Source: Lenzites betulinus (taxonomy: Eukaryota; Basidiomycota; Agaricomycetes; Polyporales; Polyporaceae). From it: a stretch of 64,000 nucleotides of DNA. The DNA lies in contig JABYQU010000011.1 in assembly GCA_022264855.1 (NCBI GenBank), positions 558,001 through 622,000 on the forward strand. Direction: 5' to 3'. The notes beneath the pieces were generated by a model that saw only the letters and a list, made by a program, of their open reading frames with translations, did no database searches and was not told where the DNA came from. Numbering within the stretch: position 1 is the first letter of the stretch; each line of letters starts with the position of its first letter. The translations under genes were made by a program, and so were the position numbers. This document shows positions 20,765-31,964 of this stretch, in pieces.

Positions 20765-23581
20765 ATGGCCTTACCTTCGCTACCTGTTGCGCCGCCCGGG
20801 TGGACATATACGTCTGAGGATGTTCTCAGGCTCACCAAAGAAGCAATTGCCGAGTACAAGGCCGTCGTAGACAGGGTTGCCGCCCTCAAACCCGAGGAGT
20901 GCAATTTTGATTCTGTGCGCATTCGAAAGCTTTACCCATGTGTATTACGCGTAATGACATTCTCCTCTATAGGTTTTCGTGAGTTTCACGCATATACGCA
21001 TACTTTTATTTTGCGTGGATTTACCCCCGCTTCTATGCGACAGGTTGTGCTCGCGCACGCCCAGGCGACGCGCCTCGCCGTCATACAACCGCTTACATTC
21101 CTAGAAAGTGTATCTCCGTCCGAGGATATTCGCGCCGCAGCCACCACCGCGGAGGGCCTCATACAGGAGTTTTTAGTCGACTCATCTATGCGCATCGACG
21201 TCTTCCGCGCGAAACAGGCGGCACAGCATAATATCGTCGCGTCCGGTCAAGCTCTCGACCCAGAGGAAAAGCTCCTGGTTGAGAAGGAACTGCTAGATGG
21301 GATCAGGGCAGGGCTCGCGTTGTCTGATGAAGACAGGAAGAAACCAATTGAGTTGAAGAAGGAGCTCTCGCAGACATGCATCGAGTTCATGGTATGCTAT
21401 CAGCACATCAGGAAGATTAAGTCATAGATGCTAATGGTCATTTCCACCAGAAAAAACTTCAACGAAGAGAAAGTTGGTTTCGCTTTCAACAGCACTTAGA
21501 CCTTTATACTAACGTCATCATAGGGTTTCATGTCTTTCACTCTCGATGAGCTCGAGGGCGTTCCCGCTGATACAATCGCTGGATACAAGAAGCGCACTGA
21601 AGGGGACAAGAAGTTGTACGACATCACCTTTAAGGAGCCGGACTGGGGGTCCATCGTATGTGCCCGTTTAACTTATGGTTTCCATCTTAAGGTCTTCATC
21701 TCAATTCACGTACTGTTAGCCTCGATTCGCAGTGAAGCCGGACACGCGCCGACGTGCGTACGCGGAACACGAAGCTCGCCTCGCTATCAATGCGCCTGTC
21801 CTGAGCAGGATGCTCGACCTTCGTCGGCAGATCGCACGCCTATTGGGATACGAGAGCTGGGCGGATTATGTTACCGAGGTCAAGATGGTCAAGACGGGTA
21901 AACGCGTTGAAGAGGTAATCATATCGTTTCGACATGTTTATAACACTATTGTCGATATCGCTGACAACGTCACACCCACCTTACAGTTCCTCGACGACCT
22001 AGAGCGCCAGCTACACCCAGTAGGAGAGCAGGATTGCGCAACGCTCCTCGCACTGAAGAAAGCCGAGCACACCGAGCGGGGCCTCCCGTTCGACGGGGAA
22101 CTCTACGCCTGGGACTCGAACTACTACGACCGGCGGCTGCTCGAAACGCGTCTCAACCTCGACGTCCAGCGTCTCAAAGAGCATTTCCCCGTCGAACACG
22201 TGGTGCCCGCGATTCTCGACATCTACAGGGAACTATTCGAACTCGAATTCGTCCAAGGCGATGGGGAGACGTGGCATCCTGGTAACTTGAGAGCGCGTTC
22301 TGGCGACATGTGCACATTGCTTACAGTAATCCCGGTGCTAGATGTGAAGCAATACGCGGTGTGGGAGAAGGGTGCGACGGACCAGTCAGGCTTCATCGGG
22401 TTCTTCTATGTTGACCTCTATCCACGAGGTGCGAATCTTCGCTGCCTTTCGGTTTTCTTCTAATGTGACTGCCAATGATGTAGAATCCAAGTACTCGAAC
22501 GCCTCGTGCTGGCCACTTATACCAGGATACACGACCTCCTCCGGGACACGGCGCCACCCCGTCGCTGCGATAGTCGCAAGCCTCGCGCGGCCAGGGGTCG
22601 GGGGACGACCCGCGCTGATGGGCCACTTTGACGTAAAGATGCTGTTCCACGAGTTTGGGCACGTCTTCCATGAGCTACTGAGTCGGACGCGCTTTGCACG
22701 TTTCCATGGCACGACGGGCGCGCTTGACTTCGCCGAAGCCCCGTCGCAGATGCTTGAGAACTGGTGCGTGAATTTCCACTCACGAGGAATTTACATTTGG
22801 ACGTAACCACTGAAATCGGTCGGGTGTGTAGGTGTTACGAACCGAAGGTGTTGCGGCGTATGTCGAAGCACTACGAGACGGGACAACCCCTTGATGACGA
22901 TTTCATCGACAAGGTACTCAAGAGGTCAGGCTCATGTTTTCTTGCGCGTTGTTACCCACTGACAGAAGTGTCTGAAGCCGTTACACCAATGTCGGAATGT
23001 TCTACTTGCGCCAGGTCTCCTTCGCAGCGTACGATCTGAGGGTTCATCTCTCCTTGGGTTAGTGTTGGGAGTCGCTCGGTCGTGATGTCTGCTTACCATT
23101 GCACCCCATTCCAGAGCCCGCCGGGGCGGACTATACCCAACTGTGGAGCGACCTCCGCGAGTCTATCGCCCTGCTCAAGACCGATAAGCCGCGCCCCGGA
23201 CAGGCGGCGTTCACCCACCTCGCAGGCGACTACAGCGTCGGCTACTATGGGTGCGCGTCATAAAGCTTCCTCCCGCGTACGAACTACATACTAACGGACG
23301 GACGGCTGTTAGGTACACATACTCGCAGGTGTTTGCCGCGGACATGTACGAGACCGTATTCAAGGCGGACCCGTTGGACCCCGCGCGCGGGCGGCTGTAC
23401 CGGGAGAAGATTCTTGCCCCGGGGAGCAGCAAGGACGAGATGGACCTCTTAAAGGTACTTACAAGTAGTGCGCATTGGGTGGGACGATCCTTGCTGATCA
23501 GAGGGATACATGCGTCCATAGGACTTTCTCGGGAGGGAGCCGAACTCGGTTGCCTTCGTGCAACAGTTGTTTGGCCCCTAG
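20765..23581 (+). CDS. PRD1: M3 zinc metallopeptidase (saccharolysin/thimet oligopeptidase type)
   Basis: Exons: 20765-20914, 21044-21391, 21451-21472, 21524-21655, 21720-21914, 21987-22281, 22342-22428, 22484-22763, 22832-22924, 22978-23057, 23115-23250, 23313-23454 and 23522-23581, about 673 residues, normal for the family. The zinc site is HEFGH at 22648-22662, followed by a third-ligand region (DFAEAPSQMLENW). The C-terminal block GYYGYTYSQVFAADMY and the ending DFLGREPNSVAFVQQLFGP are typical. It should cleave short peptides in the cytosol or mitochondria after proteasomal or presequence processing. Two oddities: the first intron may hide a 6-nt exon (20973-20978), and exon 3 begins at a run of six A and carries one base too many for the frame. 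Either a weak donor 7 bases earlier is used, or this copy has a one-base insertion (or there is a sequence error). Several introns (129, 72 and 60 bp) are stop-free multiples of three. Confidence 0.88.
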
Positions 23582-24621
23582 ACTCTGCCATCTTAGAATG
23601 GCTCGGCTGTAGACTAACTTGGCACTGCTCCCCGGGTGGCGAAGCATCAACCCGACACTTCTGAGAATCAGTTGGCGCGCGGAAGGCTGGCGCTTGTGCC
23701 CCCGCCGACTTTGCAGTGTACTGACGTAGACGACCGACGAATTTAACTCTATTCAGATCAATATGCAAAGGACATACCAGGGGCGGAATTCTACGTAGAT
23801 GAAGCCATCTGCGTGCATGTACCAGTGGTCCTCCAGTACCACATAAAAAAAGCACAGTGAGCGGCCTTGTAGGAATATTCGCGTCGTGGTACCAGGTTGG
23901 GCAAGTCACAAATGCCATGGCCGCTGGGTCGGGGAAGTGGTTGGAAAACTTCTTGAATTCTGGCTGTAGCGTACAACGCTTGCTATTGTCGTGGTACCGC
24001 AGTGTACACCGATGGAGGCAGCATGCCTGGTACGCGAAGTATACTGAACGCTTCGGAAAGGGCCGGTAAGTAGGCGCTCACTCACTCAAAATCGAAAATC
24101 TCCCCTTAATGCAAGCTTCGACCGTATACGCACATTAATGATATGGAGCACCGTTTGCAGTCCATGCAATGAGTAGGAAGTCTGCAAGGATATATAGCCC
24201 CGATTCTGTGGCCAATCATAAGCCTGGTTTTTGATTGCGGCTCTCGGACCCGTTCCGTTCGGGCTCGGGTTTAGAGGAAGGTTGGAAAAGATCAGTAAAT
24301 ATGCAGACAGGGGCTACAGGGGCCCGTAGACAGATACCAATGTGATTTCCACGGGTGCATTTGTTGCCCCTGGGCCTGCAGGTGGCATGTAGACACACTC
24401 ATACGACTCGCAGAGGATGCGTGAGGAGTCGGAGCAAGCCCGATCGTCTTGGCGGGGGACGAGCGGAATGTCCAGGGATATAATCGGCCGGACTGCAATC
24501 GATGGCGTCGTTCACCTTTCGCTCCGTCCATCACGTTGTGCATCTGCGAGACTCGTATATCTCACCGGCTTGGTCTAGCTTCACAGACTACGCGCTCTAG
24601 CTGCTGCACTCGCTCCTACTC
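23582..24621. other. Intergenic stretch, 1.0 kb
   Basis: No supportable gene. It contains short chance frames and the 5' flank of the UBA gene. No repeats stand out. Confidence 0.45.
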
Positions 24622-24946
24622 ATGGCGTCGTACTCGGTTGAAGACGTGGCGCAGCTGCAAGAGCTGGGCATTGACGAGAGCACAGCGAGGCTTGCACTTG
24701 AGGTGGCTATCTCCGCGTCCTGCCCTGGGTGCTGCACGATGGCTGATGGAGGAGCAGAAGAAGCGCGGGCGGGTGGAGGACGCGGCAGAGTTTGTGAGTG
24801 ATCCTATTCAACGCGTGTAGTAGCAGCCGAAGTTCTTGGCAGCACCGCTTGCCCCGCCCTAGACTCGTGCTGTCCCACACTCCCTCTCCTCCGCTCATCC
24901 ACTCCGCCTTGCGCAGGTCCTCTCGGGCGACGCGAGCAAGGCTGAG
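24622..24946 (+). CDS. Mini UBA-domain gene (end unresolved)
   Basis: Exons 24622-24702, 24758-24793 and 24917-24946 spell a compact UBA fold: DVAQLQELGIDESTARLALE, then KKRGRVEDAAEFVLSGD, then ASKAE. The helix 1, loop and helix 3 pattern (LxELGIDxxxAxxAL ... GxVxxAAEFxLSG) is the classic ubiquitin-associated consensus. Intron 1 is 55 bp with a ctgat branch-like site; intron 2 is 123 bp with a GTGAGT donor. After ...KAE the DNA reads gtgagc, a good donor, but no terminal exon is obvious. The next gene's ATG is only 52 bp further on. Splicing to the AAG/GAT at 25016/25017 would keep frame and fuse this UBA to the stress protein. Other readings are a tiny stand-alone UBA protein or a truncated copy. 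Confidence 0.5.
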
Positions 24947-24998
24947 GTGAGCCTCCCTCTTACCCACATCTCCCTCCCATCTCTCCCCCGCGCACACG

Positions 24999-27216
24999 AT
25001 GAGCGACCGCGGCAAGGATCGCGCAGACGGCTCTCGCAACAAACGCAGCTGGATTGGCAAGTACGGCGCGTCCAGAGACAAGGACAGAGAACACGCCCTC
25101 CCCACCCCCCTCGAGGGCAAGGAGCAGACATACGACCGCGTCCCCAGCTCCCCTCTCCCGCCCGCTGCAGGCTCTGGTTCCAGCTCTGGCTCTGGCACCA
25201 GCATCCTGCCCTTCAAGCGCACGAACTCCGGCCAATCCCTCTCGTCCATGCCGCCCCCGGGCGCACCTCTCTCCTCCAAGAAACGCTCGAATTCATCCAC
25301 CTCGCTGACCCATGACGATTCCAATCCACAGAATGCGCTCGAACGCACCATCTCCACCCAGTCCCAGCCCGCCTCCACACTCAAGCCGCCGCAGCCCGAT
25401 GACTCGCGTGCCTCCGGCTCGTTCTCCAAGATCTCCCTGGCCTCCATGCTCTCCTCCCTGACTCTCAACCGCAACAGCAGCGCAACCGGTGGTGATGACG
25501 AGCGACGCGGACGCTCCGAGCGTAAAGACAAGGATAAGGATCCCAAGTACCGTTCCGCGTCCTTTTCCGGCTCCCAGGCGGACCGCGATAGCTCTGGTTC
25601 ACGGGCACGCAGCCAGTCGCCATTCCACCTCCGGCGCATCCGCACCCGCGACCGCGACCCGTCGCCGACCGTCGAGGCGCTGTCGCAGTCCGACGCAGAG
25701 TCCGAGACGGAAGTGTCGCGGATCCGGCCGCGCAACGCGTTCTCGCTCTCCGCGCAGTCCGACGACGAGTCTGGGGAAGAGACCGGCGAGGGCGAGGACG
25801 ACAGCGGCTCGGAAGAATCCTGGAGCTCGGCCGAGCAGGAGCTGGACGACATCACGGAGCTCAATACGGAGCAGAACGCGCTCATACCCGCCAACGCTGT
25901 CGAGCAGGACATGCCGGACTACCTCGGAGAAGGTGTAAACGTGATCATGCCCCCCGAACCATACTTCCCCTCCACTCTCAATGGCGGACACGGCCGCAAT
26001 CCGCGCCGACGGAAGTCCACGAAGCCGCACGATGCCATGTCCATCGTCACGTCCCGCCCGATATTCCAACGCGATCGGTGTACGTTGACGGTCACACACG
26101 GAAACCCCGCACAGATTCGAGAGGAGTCGGGTAGGCCCGGAAAACGATATGTGCTCGCGAGCGATCTTAGCGAGGAGTCGCGGTATGCATTGGAGTGGGG
26201 TATTGGCACGGTTTTGCGAGACGGCGATGATCTGTGAGTGCTGCGAATTCCTATCGCCGCATAGGTGGAGACTGAGTAGTTGTCGCGCAGGATCATCGTG
26301 ACAGTGGTGGAAAACGAGAGCAAGAGTGAGGCATCATCCACCCCGCACTCTCGTTCAACCTCTTATATATCATCTCTCTCTAGTTGATCCTCAAATTCCC
26401 AACCCAGCCGATCGCGCCACGAAACTCCGCGCCCAGCAAGAGGTAAGCGTTCTCGTCCGGGGGCTCCTCTAAAGAGCCCCGCATTCGCGCACCGCACTGT
26501 GCCTGACCCCGCATTCGTATCCAGCGCCAGGCCTTGGCGTATATCCTCGTCCGCCAAGCCACTGGCCTTCTCCAGCGCACCCAACTCAATGTCTCGATCC
26601 AATGTCAGGCTTGGCATGCTAAGAACAGCCGGCATATGCTCTTAGGTACGTCACGTGCTCTGTATGCGCACCCCTATGGCCCACTACTGACCGTGTTGTG
26701 GCTTATAGACATCGTCGACTACTACGAGCCCGTGATGCTGATCGTCGGCTCGCGAGGTCTCGGAAACCTCAAAGGGTACGGCATCCTCGTTTCCTTACGC
26801 ATACACGAACTCACCCATGTGCCCACAGCATCCTCCTCGGCTCGACCTCGCACTACCTCATCCAGAAATGCTCAGTGCCCGTCATGGTCGCCCGCCGCCG
26901 CCTCAAACGCCCTCCGCGCCGCGCCGCGCACCTCAAGGCGCATCGTGCGCGCGTCTCACTCGCGCAGGCCGCGATCGACCGTGTCGCATCGAAGGTCGAC
27001 CAGGACGTCGCGAACATGCGGAGCGAGATCGCACGCGACGACGAGCGCCGGAGCGACGGAGGGCACACGGACGTCGAGGACGACGATCCGGAGGGCGATG
27101 ACCCCGAGGGTGATGGCGACGGCGGGGATGGGGAGGGAGAGGGCAGTCGCGATATCCCGCGTACAGCAAGTCCGTCGCAGGATGTGAGCTTGGGGGTGAA
27201 AGTCGCGGGAGATTGA
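24999..27216 (+). CDS. Universal stress protein (Usp) domain protein with long disordered N-terminus
   Basis: Exons 24999-26233, 26291-26325, 26384-26442, 26525-26645, 26709-26775 and 26829-27216 give 634 residues. The first 370 or so are Ser/Pro/charged and disordered, ending in an acidic stretch. The Usp domain starts at YVLASDLSEESRYALEWGIG and reaches IIVTVVENESK across intron 1. It includes VDYYEPVMLIVGSRGLGN and the nucleotide-binding signature G-x2-G-x9-G-S (GSRGLGNLKGILLGS). It ends with KCSVPVMVARRR, a basic helix and a very acidic tail (about 27050-27150). All five introns are 53-82 bp and restore the conserved residues. The role is inferred from family: ATP-binding stress-response protein. 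The UBA exons lie immediately upstream. Confidence 0.88.
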
Positions 27217-27665
27217 GATGATGATTGGGCGTTATGCATTGGTGGTCGGCCGCGGTATGTATGTGCGCCGGCGGGAATGATATGAGGGGAGTTTTTTGTA
27301 GGTTTTCAGGTTGGTTGCGTACGCAGCTCTGGGCTTAGCAGCCTTACTCTAAGTGTATATTAAGTTCTGCGCGTTGACCGTAGTCCAGTACAACTCCCCT
27401 TACAATGGTGAATTTTCTTCGTATTTTGTGATAGCGAATTCTCGTTCATGCACAACGCACATGATACGGGTCCCGCCTCGAGGCTCTCATTCTACGCGGA
27501 TGCCACAAAGACCTTTGGCATTAGATCAGGGCGGTAGTAGTAAGTATATGTAACTTTGAAAGCCGGAAGCGAGAAAATGGGCGCCTATCAGCGCATGAGC
27601 GAACTTCCCGACCTTGGATTGTGGCGGCTACGCCGAGCAGAGGACCACGTTTGCTGCTGACCATC
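27217..27665. other. Intergenic stretch
   Basis: About 450 bp holding the AT-rich 3' UTR of the Usp gene and the promoter of the mS41 gene. No gene was seen. Confidence 0.55.
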
Positions 27666-28304
27666 ATGTCTCTTCGCCTCGCTGCACGACTCTCATTGCC
27701 TTGTCCCTCTCTGGTGCGCACGCTCGTGAACCGCGCTGCCCAGCGGCCTGTGCCGCCGTCTCGTGGTACGCCCGCTGCCCCGTCATAGGAACTTTTCCGC
27801 GGACAGCTTGTTGAAGCGTGTCCGTGCACTTGCGCCTTTAGGAAACATCGCGACGCCCGAGGCGTTCCTCAAGGCGATCGGCCGCTCTGCGGAGACGAAG
27901 ATCTCGCCCGCGTCGTGGGAGGAGCTGTTCCACACCGACGGGCCCCAGCTGAGGAAGGCGGGGCTGAGCGTGGAGGACCGGAGGTGCGTTCCGCTTTGCG
28001 CGCATATAGTATCGCAGGTCGCGTGCTGTGATGCTGAACGTGTTTGCGCCTTCTTTGTATCCGGTATCCTACCCCGCCACGCTGCGTTGCGTCGCGCACA
28101 GGTACATCCTTTGGAGTGTAGAGAAGTTCCGCCAGGGCCTCGAGCCGTCCGAGTTCGCGCACCCGCCCAAGCCGGCGAAGAAGATTCGGGGGTGAGCACA
28201 GTGTATTCCTGTGCAATGTCGCTTTGGCCGCTGATGAGAACCCTTCTAGACGTGGACCGTCTGTGCAAAACGGCAAGAAGCTCCGGTCTAGAAGACATCG
28301 GTAG
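27666..28304 (+). CDS. FYV4: Mitochondrial small-subunit ribosomal protein mS41 (IGR motif)
   Basis: Exons 27666-27765, 27842-27983, 28102-28191 and 28250-28304 give 128 residues, the usual size. The N-terminus MSLRLAARLSLPCPSLVRTL is Arg/Ser/Leu-rich, a mitochondrial targeting signal. The IGR motif follows: ATPEAFLKAIGRSAETKI, then WEELFHTDGPQLRKAGLSVE, then RRYILWSVEKFRQGLEP and a basic end (KKLRSRRHR). Intron 1 (76 bp, GTACGC donor, pyrimidine-rich tttag acceptor) is needed: the leader frame otherwise hits TAG at 27786-27788. Splicing joins PVPPSRG to NIATPEAF. Introns 2 and 3 also restore family residues. The protein belongs to the mitoribosome small subunit. Confidence 0.88.
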
Positions 28305-28510
28305 ACATAGCATCTCATGGTCATATTGCTGTCGAGTACTTGTATATTCTTCACCCTAATTACGCATGAGCACTGCCTGCCTCGAGGTATAGTTTCCTAA
28401 CGCATGACAGTATGATCAGCTGGAAGATGTAGGTGAATTCGAAGTCTGATACATGTGTACGCGGACAACATGAGGTAGGATGCGGTGATGCTTCCCGCGT
28501 TGGTATACAA

Positions 28511-28583
28511 TTTAGAATCTAGAGTATAACTTAGAATCCACAGTACAAGTCAGACTAGAGTACAGGTTATAATCCACAGGTAG
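28511..28583 (+). repeat. Degenerate ~19-bp AT-rich repeat
   Basis: Units resembling ttagaatctagagtataac recur with many substitutions (ttagaatccacagtacaag, then shorter copies). The repeat ends about 25 bp from the tRNA 3' end. Function is unknown. Confidence 0.5.
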
Positions 28584-28600
28584 AGGGACTAGTGTGTTGC

Positions 28601-28605
28601 AAAAA
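28601..28605 (-). terminator. RNA polymerase III terminator (T5)
   Basis: On the minus strand a run of five T lies three bases after the tRNA 3' end, the usual pol III stop signal. Confidence 0.75.
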
Positions 28606-28607
28606 GC

Positions 28608-28678
28608 TCCGATACGGGGAATCGAACCCCGAGCTACCGCGTGAAAGGCGGTAATGTTAGCCGTTACACCATATCGGA
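28608..28678 (-). tRNA. tRNA-Glu (anticodon UUC), no intron
   Basis: The 71-nt cloverleaf has a 7-bp acceptor stem (TCCGATA pairing with TATCGGA). The D arm is GGTGTAACGGCTAAC, the anticodon stem-loop CCGCCTTTCACGCGG has TTC at the anticodon, and the T arm is CGGGGTTCGATTCCCCG. The A and B box promoters are therefore internal. CCA is not encoded, as expected in eukaryotes. Confidence 0.95.
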
Positions 28679-29189
28679 TTGTAGGTGAGGCGGCATTTAC
28701 TTACTATAATGTGTACCGCTGGGTAGCTTCGGCTATTTAATACATTGCACTTCCGACTTGCGCCATGCAGTACAACACGTTTCTGTTCATTTCCACGGTG
28801 CACGATCGAGTGGCACCCAAGTATAAACCACCCCGCGCTCCGTGGAAACCACAGTATATCATGGAAGACGTTATCAGACATGTAGACAGGCCGAAACAAA
28901 GCAACAAGCCTCGCGCCTTGGTCACCGGTACAATAAAGGAAAGTCAGTAAGATGTAGGCACCCGCGCGCGGAGATCTGCAGATCCGACGCCTTGTTTCTG
29001 GGCCAGCTTTCCATTGACAATAGCTTTGACCCCCGCTCGTGGCTTGGACCGCCCCGCCGTTGGCATAGCCCGTTATGCGCTTTCACCTCTTTGTCCTGGT
29101 GCTCCTTCTGCACCTTATAAGTCTTCCAGCCATGCACGCCCTTCGATTACCCACTTTCCCATCCTCCTTGTCACCCGCTACCATCCAAG
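28679..29189. other. Intergenic stretch upstream of the zinc-finger gene
   Basis: About 510 bp with the tRNA 5' flank and the promoter and leader of the C2H2 gene. No gene was seen. Confidence 0.55.
29116..29121 (+). promoter_or_regulatory. TATA-like box of the zinc-finger gene
   Basis: TATAAG lies about 70 bp upstream of the ATG at 29190, followed by a pyrimidine-rich leader. Confidence 0.45.
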
Positions 29190-30456
29190 ATGCAGCCGAA
29201 CCAGTCCATTGAGCAGGTCGACGTTGATATGCAGTGGCTGGCGCGCGAGGCACCCCAGTTCCACACTTCCACCGAGGTCTCTCGCCCCTCTTCCTCGTAC
29301 CCCAAACCGCGCGACTCCGACGACGCCTCGTCCTCGAGCGACAATGAATCTTGCGGTGGGTCCGACTCAGACGACGACCCGTACCACCCGTACAATTACC
29401 AGGACCCCTCCAAGAAGTGGGTCCGCAACGGCAACTATGTCTACGCTGCGGAGGATCTGGAGGACAGCTTGTAAGTGCATCATCGCATGTCTCACGTCTT
29501 TGTCCCGCATCACTCACCGGACGCCCTGACTTTGTAGTCTTGCGGAAGACAACCGCGCGGCGCACGACGCGCCGTACGTCCCGCCCAGCGTCGAACAGCC
29601 GAAGGACAAAGAGGCGACCGCGCTGTTCCTGGCCCCCGACGACGACGAGGCGGAGATCCCCTACGAGCGCTATGTCTACCACGAGCCCGCACCCCAGCGC
29701 CAGCCGCAGACACTCTCCCCGCTCGAGCTCACCGCGTCGCTCCCGTCCTCACCCGCGTCAGCATCCCCCGCCCACCAAGGCACCCGCGCGCGCCGCGCAC
29801 GATCCCCTTCACACCGAGGCGACCTTCATAACATCTACTCCCCCGGCTCCGACGACGACGCCGACGCCTCCAGCGGCGACGACGCGTCGGAAGACGAGTA
29901 CATCCCCTCCCCGCGCATCTCCTCCCGCAAGCTCCCCTCCTCGTCTCGTTCCCAGCCCCAGAGCCGCACAAAGACCCGCCCAACCGCACGCCTCTCCTAC
30001 TCGCCCTACCCCTCCTCGTCGACGTCGACGTCCGCCGCAGAGTCGAGCTCCGCGGCGAGCACGCGCCGGCCGGGCTCGCGCAACGTCCAGATCATCGACC
30101 AGGCCCCGCCGCCGCGCGGGACGTGGGCGAAGACCGGGCCCGACGCGTACAAGTGTCCGTACTGCGACCACGTGCAGAAGAACAAGCGGTCCCCGGACAT
30201 GGAGCGCCACATCCGCTCGCACTTCCGGCGCACGGCGCACGCGCAGTGGGTGTGCTGCGGGCTGCCCGTGGACGAGGCGAGGCGGCAAGGCTTGCGCCCC
30301 GAGGACGGCGCCTGGGAGTTCAACGGGATGCTCATGGTCGGCGGGTGCCGCGAGGACTTCAGCCGGATGGACGCGCTGAAGCGGCACTGGCGAAATAACA
30401 ACAACTCGTGCGTTGGGGATGTCAGGTATGCACGGGTCCAGGACGCGCCCCAGTGA
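29190..30456 (+). CDS. C2H2 zinc-finger protein
   Basis: Exons 29190-29470 and 29538-30456 give 399 residues. The 67-bp intron has a perfect GTAAGT donor and restores Phe. The first 290 residues are acidic and Ser/Pro-rich with many repeated negatively charged blocks. The finger is YKCPYCDHVQKNKRSPDMER, then HIRSHF, a C-x2-C ... H-x3-H unit. It is followed by a Cys/His-containing segment (WVCCGLPVDEA ... MVGGCREDFSRMDALKRHW) that may form a second, unusually long finger. It is probably a DNA-binding regulator. The upstream acidic part could be an activation region, which is inference. Confidence 0.82.
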
Positions 30457-30841
30457 GGCGTTGGCGCGGCCGTATTCACGACATGACATGAGTGAGTCCA
30501 CTTCGTCTCCGGTGTCGGAGCCCACGCTGATTGCCCGCCGACAGCATAGACATATGCATTCCCTCCATACCCGCACATGCAGCGCTGCATGCGAGCCCGC
30601 TCGCGCAGGACCTTTACGCACTCCACTTGTATCCGCACTTATTTCCGGCGCACTGTAGCACCTACCTCGTAATCATAGCGCTCCAATCGGAAGGGTTTTC
30701 TTCCTTCACACACCACCGGGTGAGAGAGCAAGAGCGGGCGCACGATGCCAGGCGGCACTATGATACAAGTAAGCACGGACGTACGGTGGCCCCAACGGCC
30801 CGCTGCAGACCACAGAGATCAGCGCACTCGAACTGGCGCTC
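30457..30841. other. Convergent intergenic region
   Basis: 385 bp between the zinc-finger gene (+) and the FHA gene (-), whose 3' ends face each other. It is presumably 3' UTRs. No gene was seen. Confidence 0.55.
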
Positions 30842-31964
30842 TCACGCCGCGTCTTCACTGAGAAGAACGTATTCACGGGCAGATTCACCAAACTTAATCA
30901 CTGGGGCCGAGTTCAGTGTCCGTTCCCACAGAACGAAGAAGATCGTACGCACCGTCGCCGAGCATCAGCTCGTAGTACCTGGATGTCGGGATGGGCTTGT
31001 CGTTTACGATAGTCCCATTGGTAGACTCAAGGTCTATGATGAACGGCCTGTGAACATACACTGTCAGCGCACGCTATCGGTGTTCTGGTACGGGCCCAAC
31101 TCACTTCACAGCAGTCTTCACGTCGCCGAACTCGTTCTTTTCCCGAACTTGCCGATCTGCGCAGAGACGCGGAGAAGGTCCAGCGCGACGTAATAGCGCG
31201 GTTCTAGGGAGCGACGCACATTGTATCACGGCATGCTGTTTGGAACACGAAGGGTGCTCCACGGGGATATCCACGACAGCCCGGTCCCTCCCAACTAGGT
31301 ACGCGCTCTGCCGCTGTACGTGCAGCAAATCTGCGCGGCCGGAAGAACGCGGTGATATGAGGGCTCGAACGCAGAAAGTAGACAAAGTGGCACACGCACC
31401 GACTTGCTCCTTCCCCTTGAACACGTACAGCCGCCACCCGACGCTGGGCTTGCGCGCCTCGGGGGGCTCGTGGTACTTCAGGACGGTGCCCGTCCCGTCG
31501 GCGTGTTTCACCGTCTTCGTTTCCGCAGCGAGAAGCCCGGACGGCGCGAAGTTTGGCTTCGTCTTGTCCTCTGCGGCCTCAGAAGGCGAGCGCGATCGAG
31601 ACTCTGGCTTGATGGACCGGGGCGGCGGCGACGCAGAGCGACGAGACGGCCCCGGGCGCCGAGCGTCGCGCTCCCTGTCGTCTTCGCGGTCGCGTCCTTG
31701 CCCCCGTTCCCGTTCTCGCTCTCGCTCGCGGTCGCCGTACCTGCCGTTGCCTCGACCGCGGTAGGAGTCCCTGTCGTTCCTGTTCTCATAGCCTCTATCA
31801 GGCCGCCTTCTGTCGCGGTCTTCGTCTTCTCGACGAGGTGGGTCGCGGTGGGATCCGCGAAAGCCACCGCGGTCGCCCTCACGGTAGCGATCGCGTGGAG
31901 GGCGGGACGCCCCTTCGTCGTTTTGGCGTTCTCGGTAGCTAGGGCGTGGAGACTCGCGAGGCAT
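30842..31964 (-). CDS. FHA-domain protein, SNIP1/Pml1 type
   Basis: Minus-strand exons 31964-31400, 31330-31220, 31156-31105, 31047-30953 and 30900-30842 give 293 residues. The first 110 or so residues are rich in Arg, Asp, Glu and Gly with RE/RD dipeptides, like splicing factors. The FHA domain holds all key residues: YLVGRDRAVVDIPVEH (GR), SCSKQHAVIQY (S and H), LESTNGTIVN (N), and ends KFGESAREYVLL. Four introns of 52-69 bp each restore the domain. By family it binds phosphothreonine and belongs to the spliceosome-associated RES complex that retains unspliced mRNA in the nucleus (Pml1) or acts with SNIP1 partners. It lies directly downstream of the lipase gene on the same strand. Confidence 0.9.

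Larger units (their letters stand above)
28305..28607. other. Intergenic stretch with degenerate repeats
   Basis: Between the mS41 gene and the tRNA. From about 28511 to 28583 there are four loose copies of an AT-rich unit of about 19 bp, of the type ttagaatccacagtacaag, next to the 3' end of the tRNA. No gene was seen. Confidence 0.5.

Noticed and set aside
27763..28359. A 198-residue frame starting at a GTG for the mS41 gene
   Set aside because: It has no ATG, reads through an intron with clear splice sites, and would lose the mitochondrial leader.
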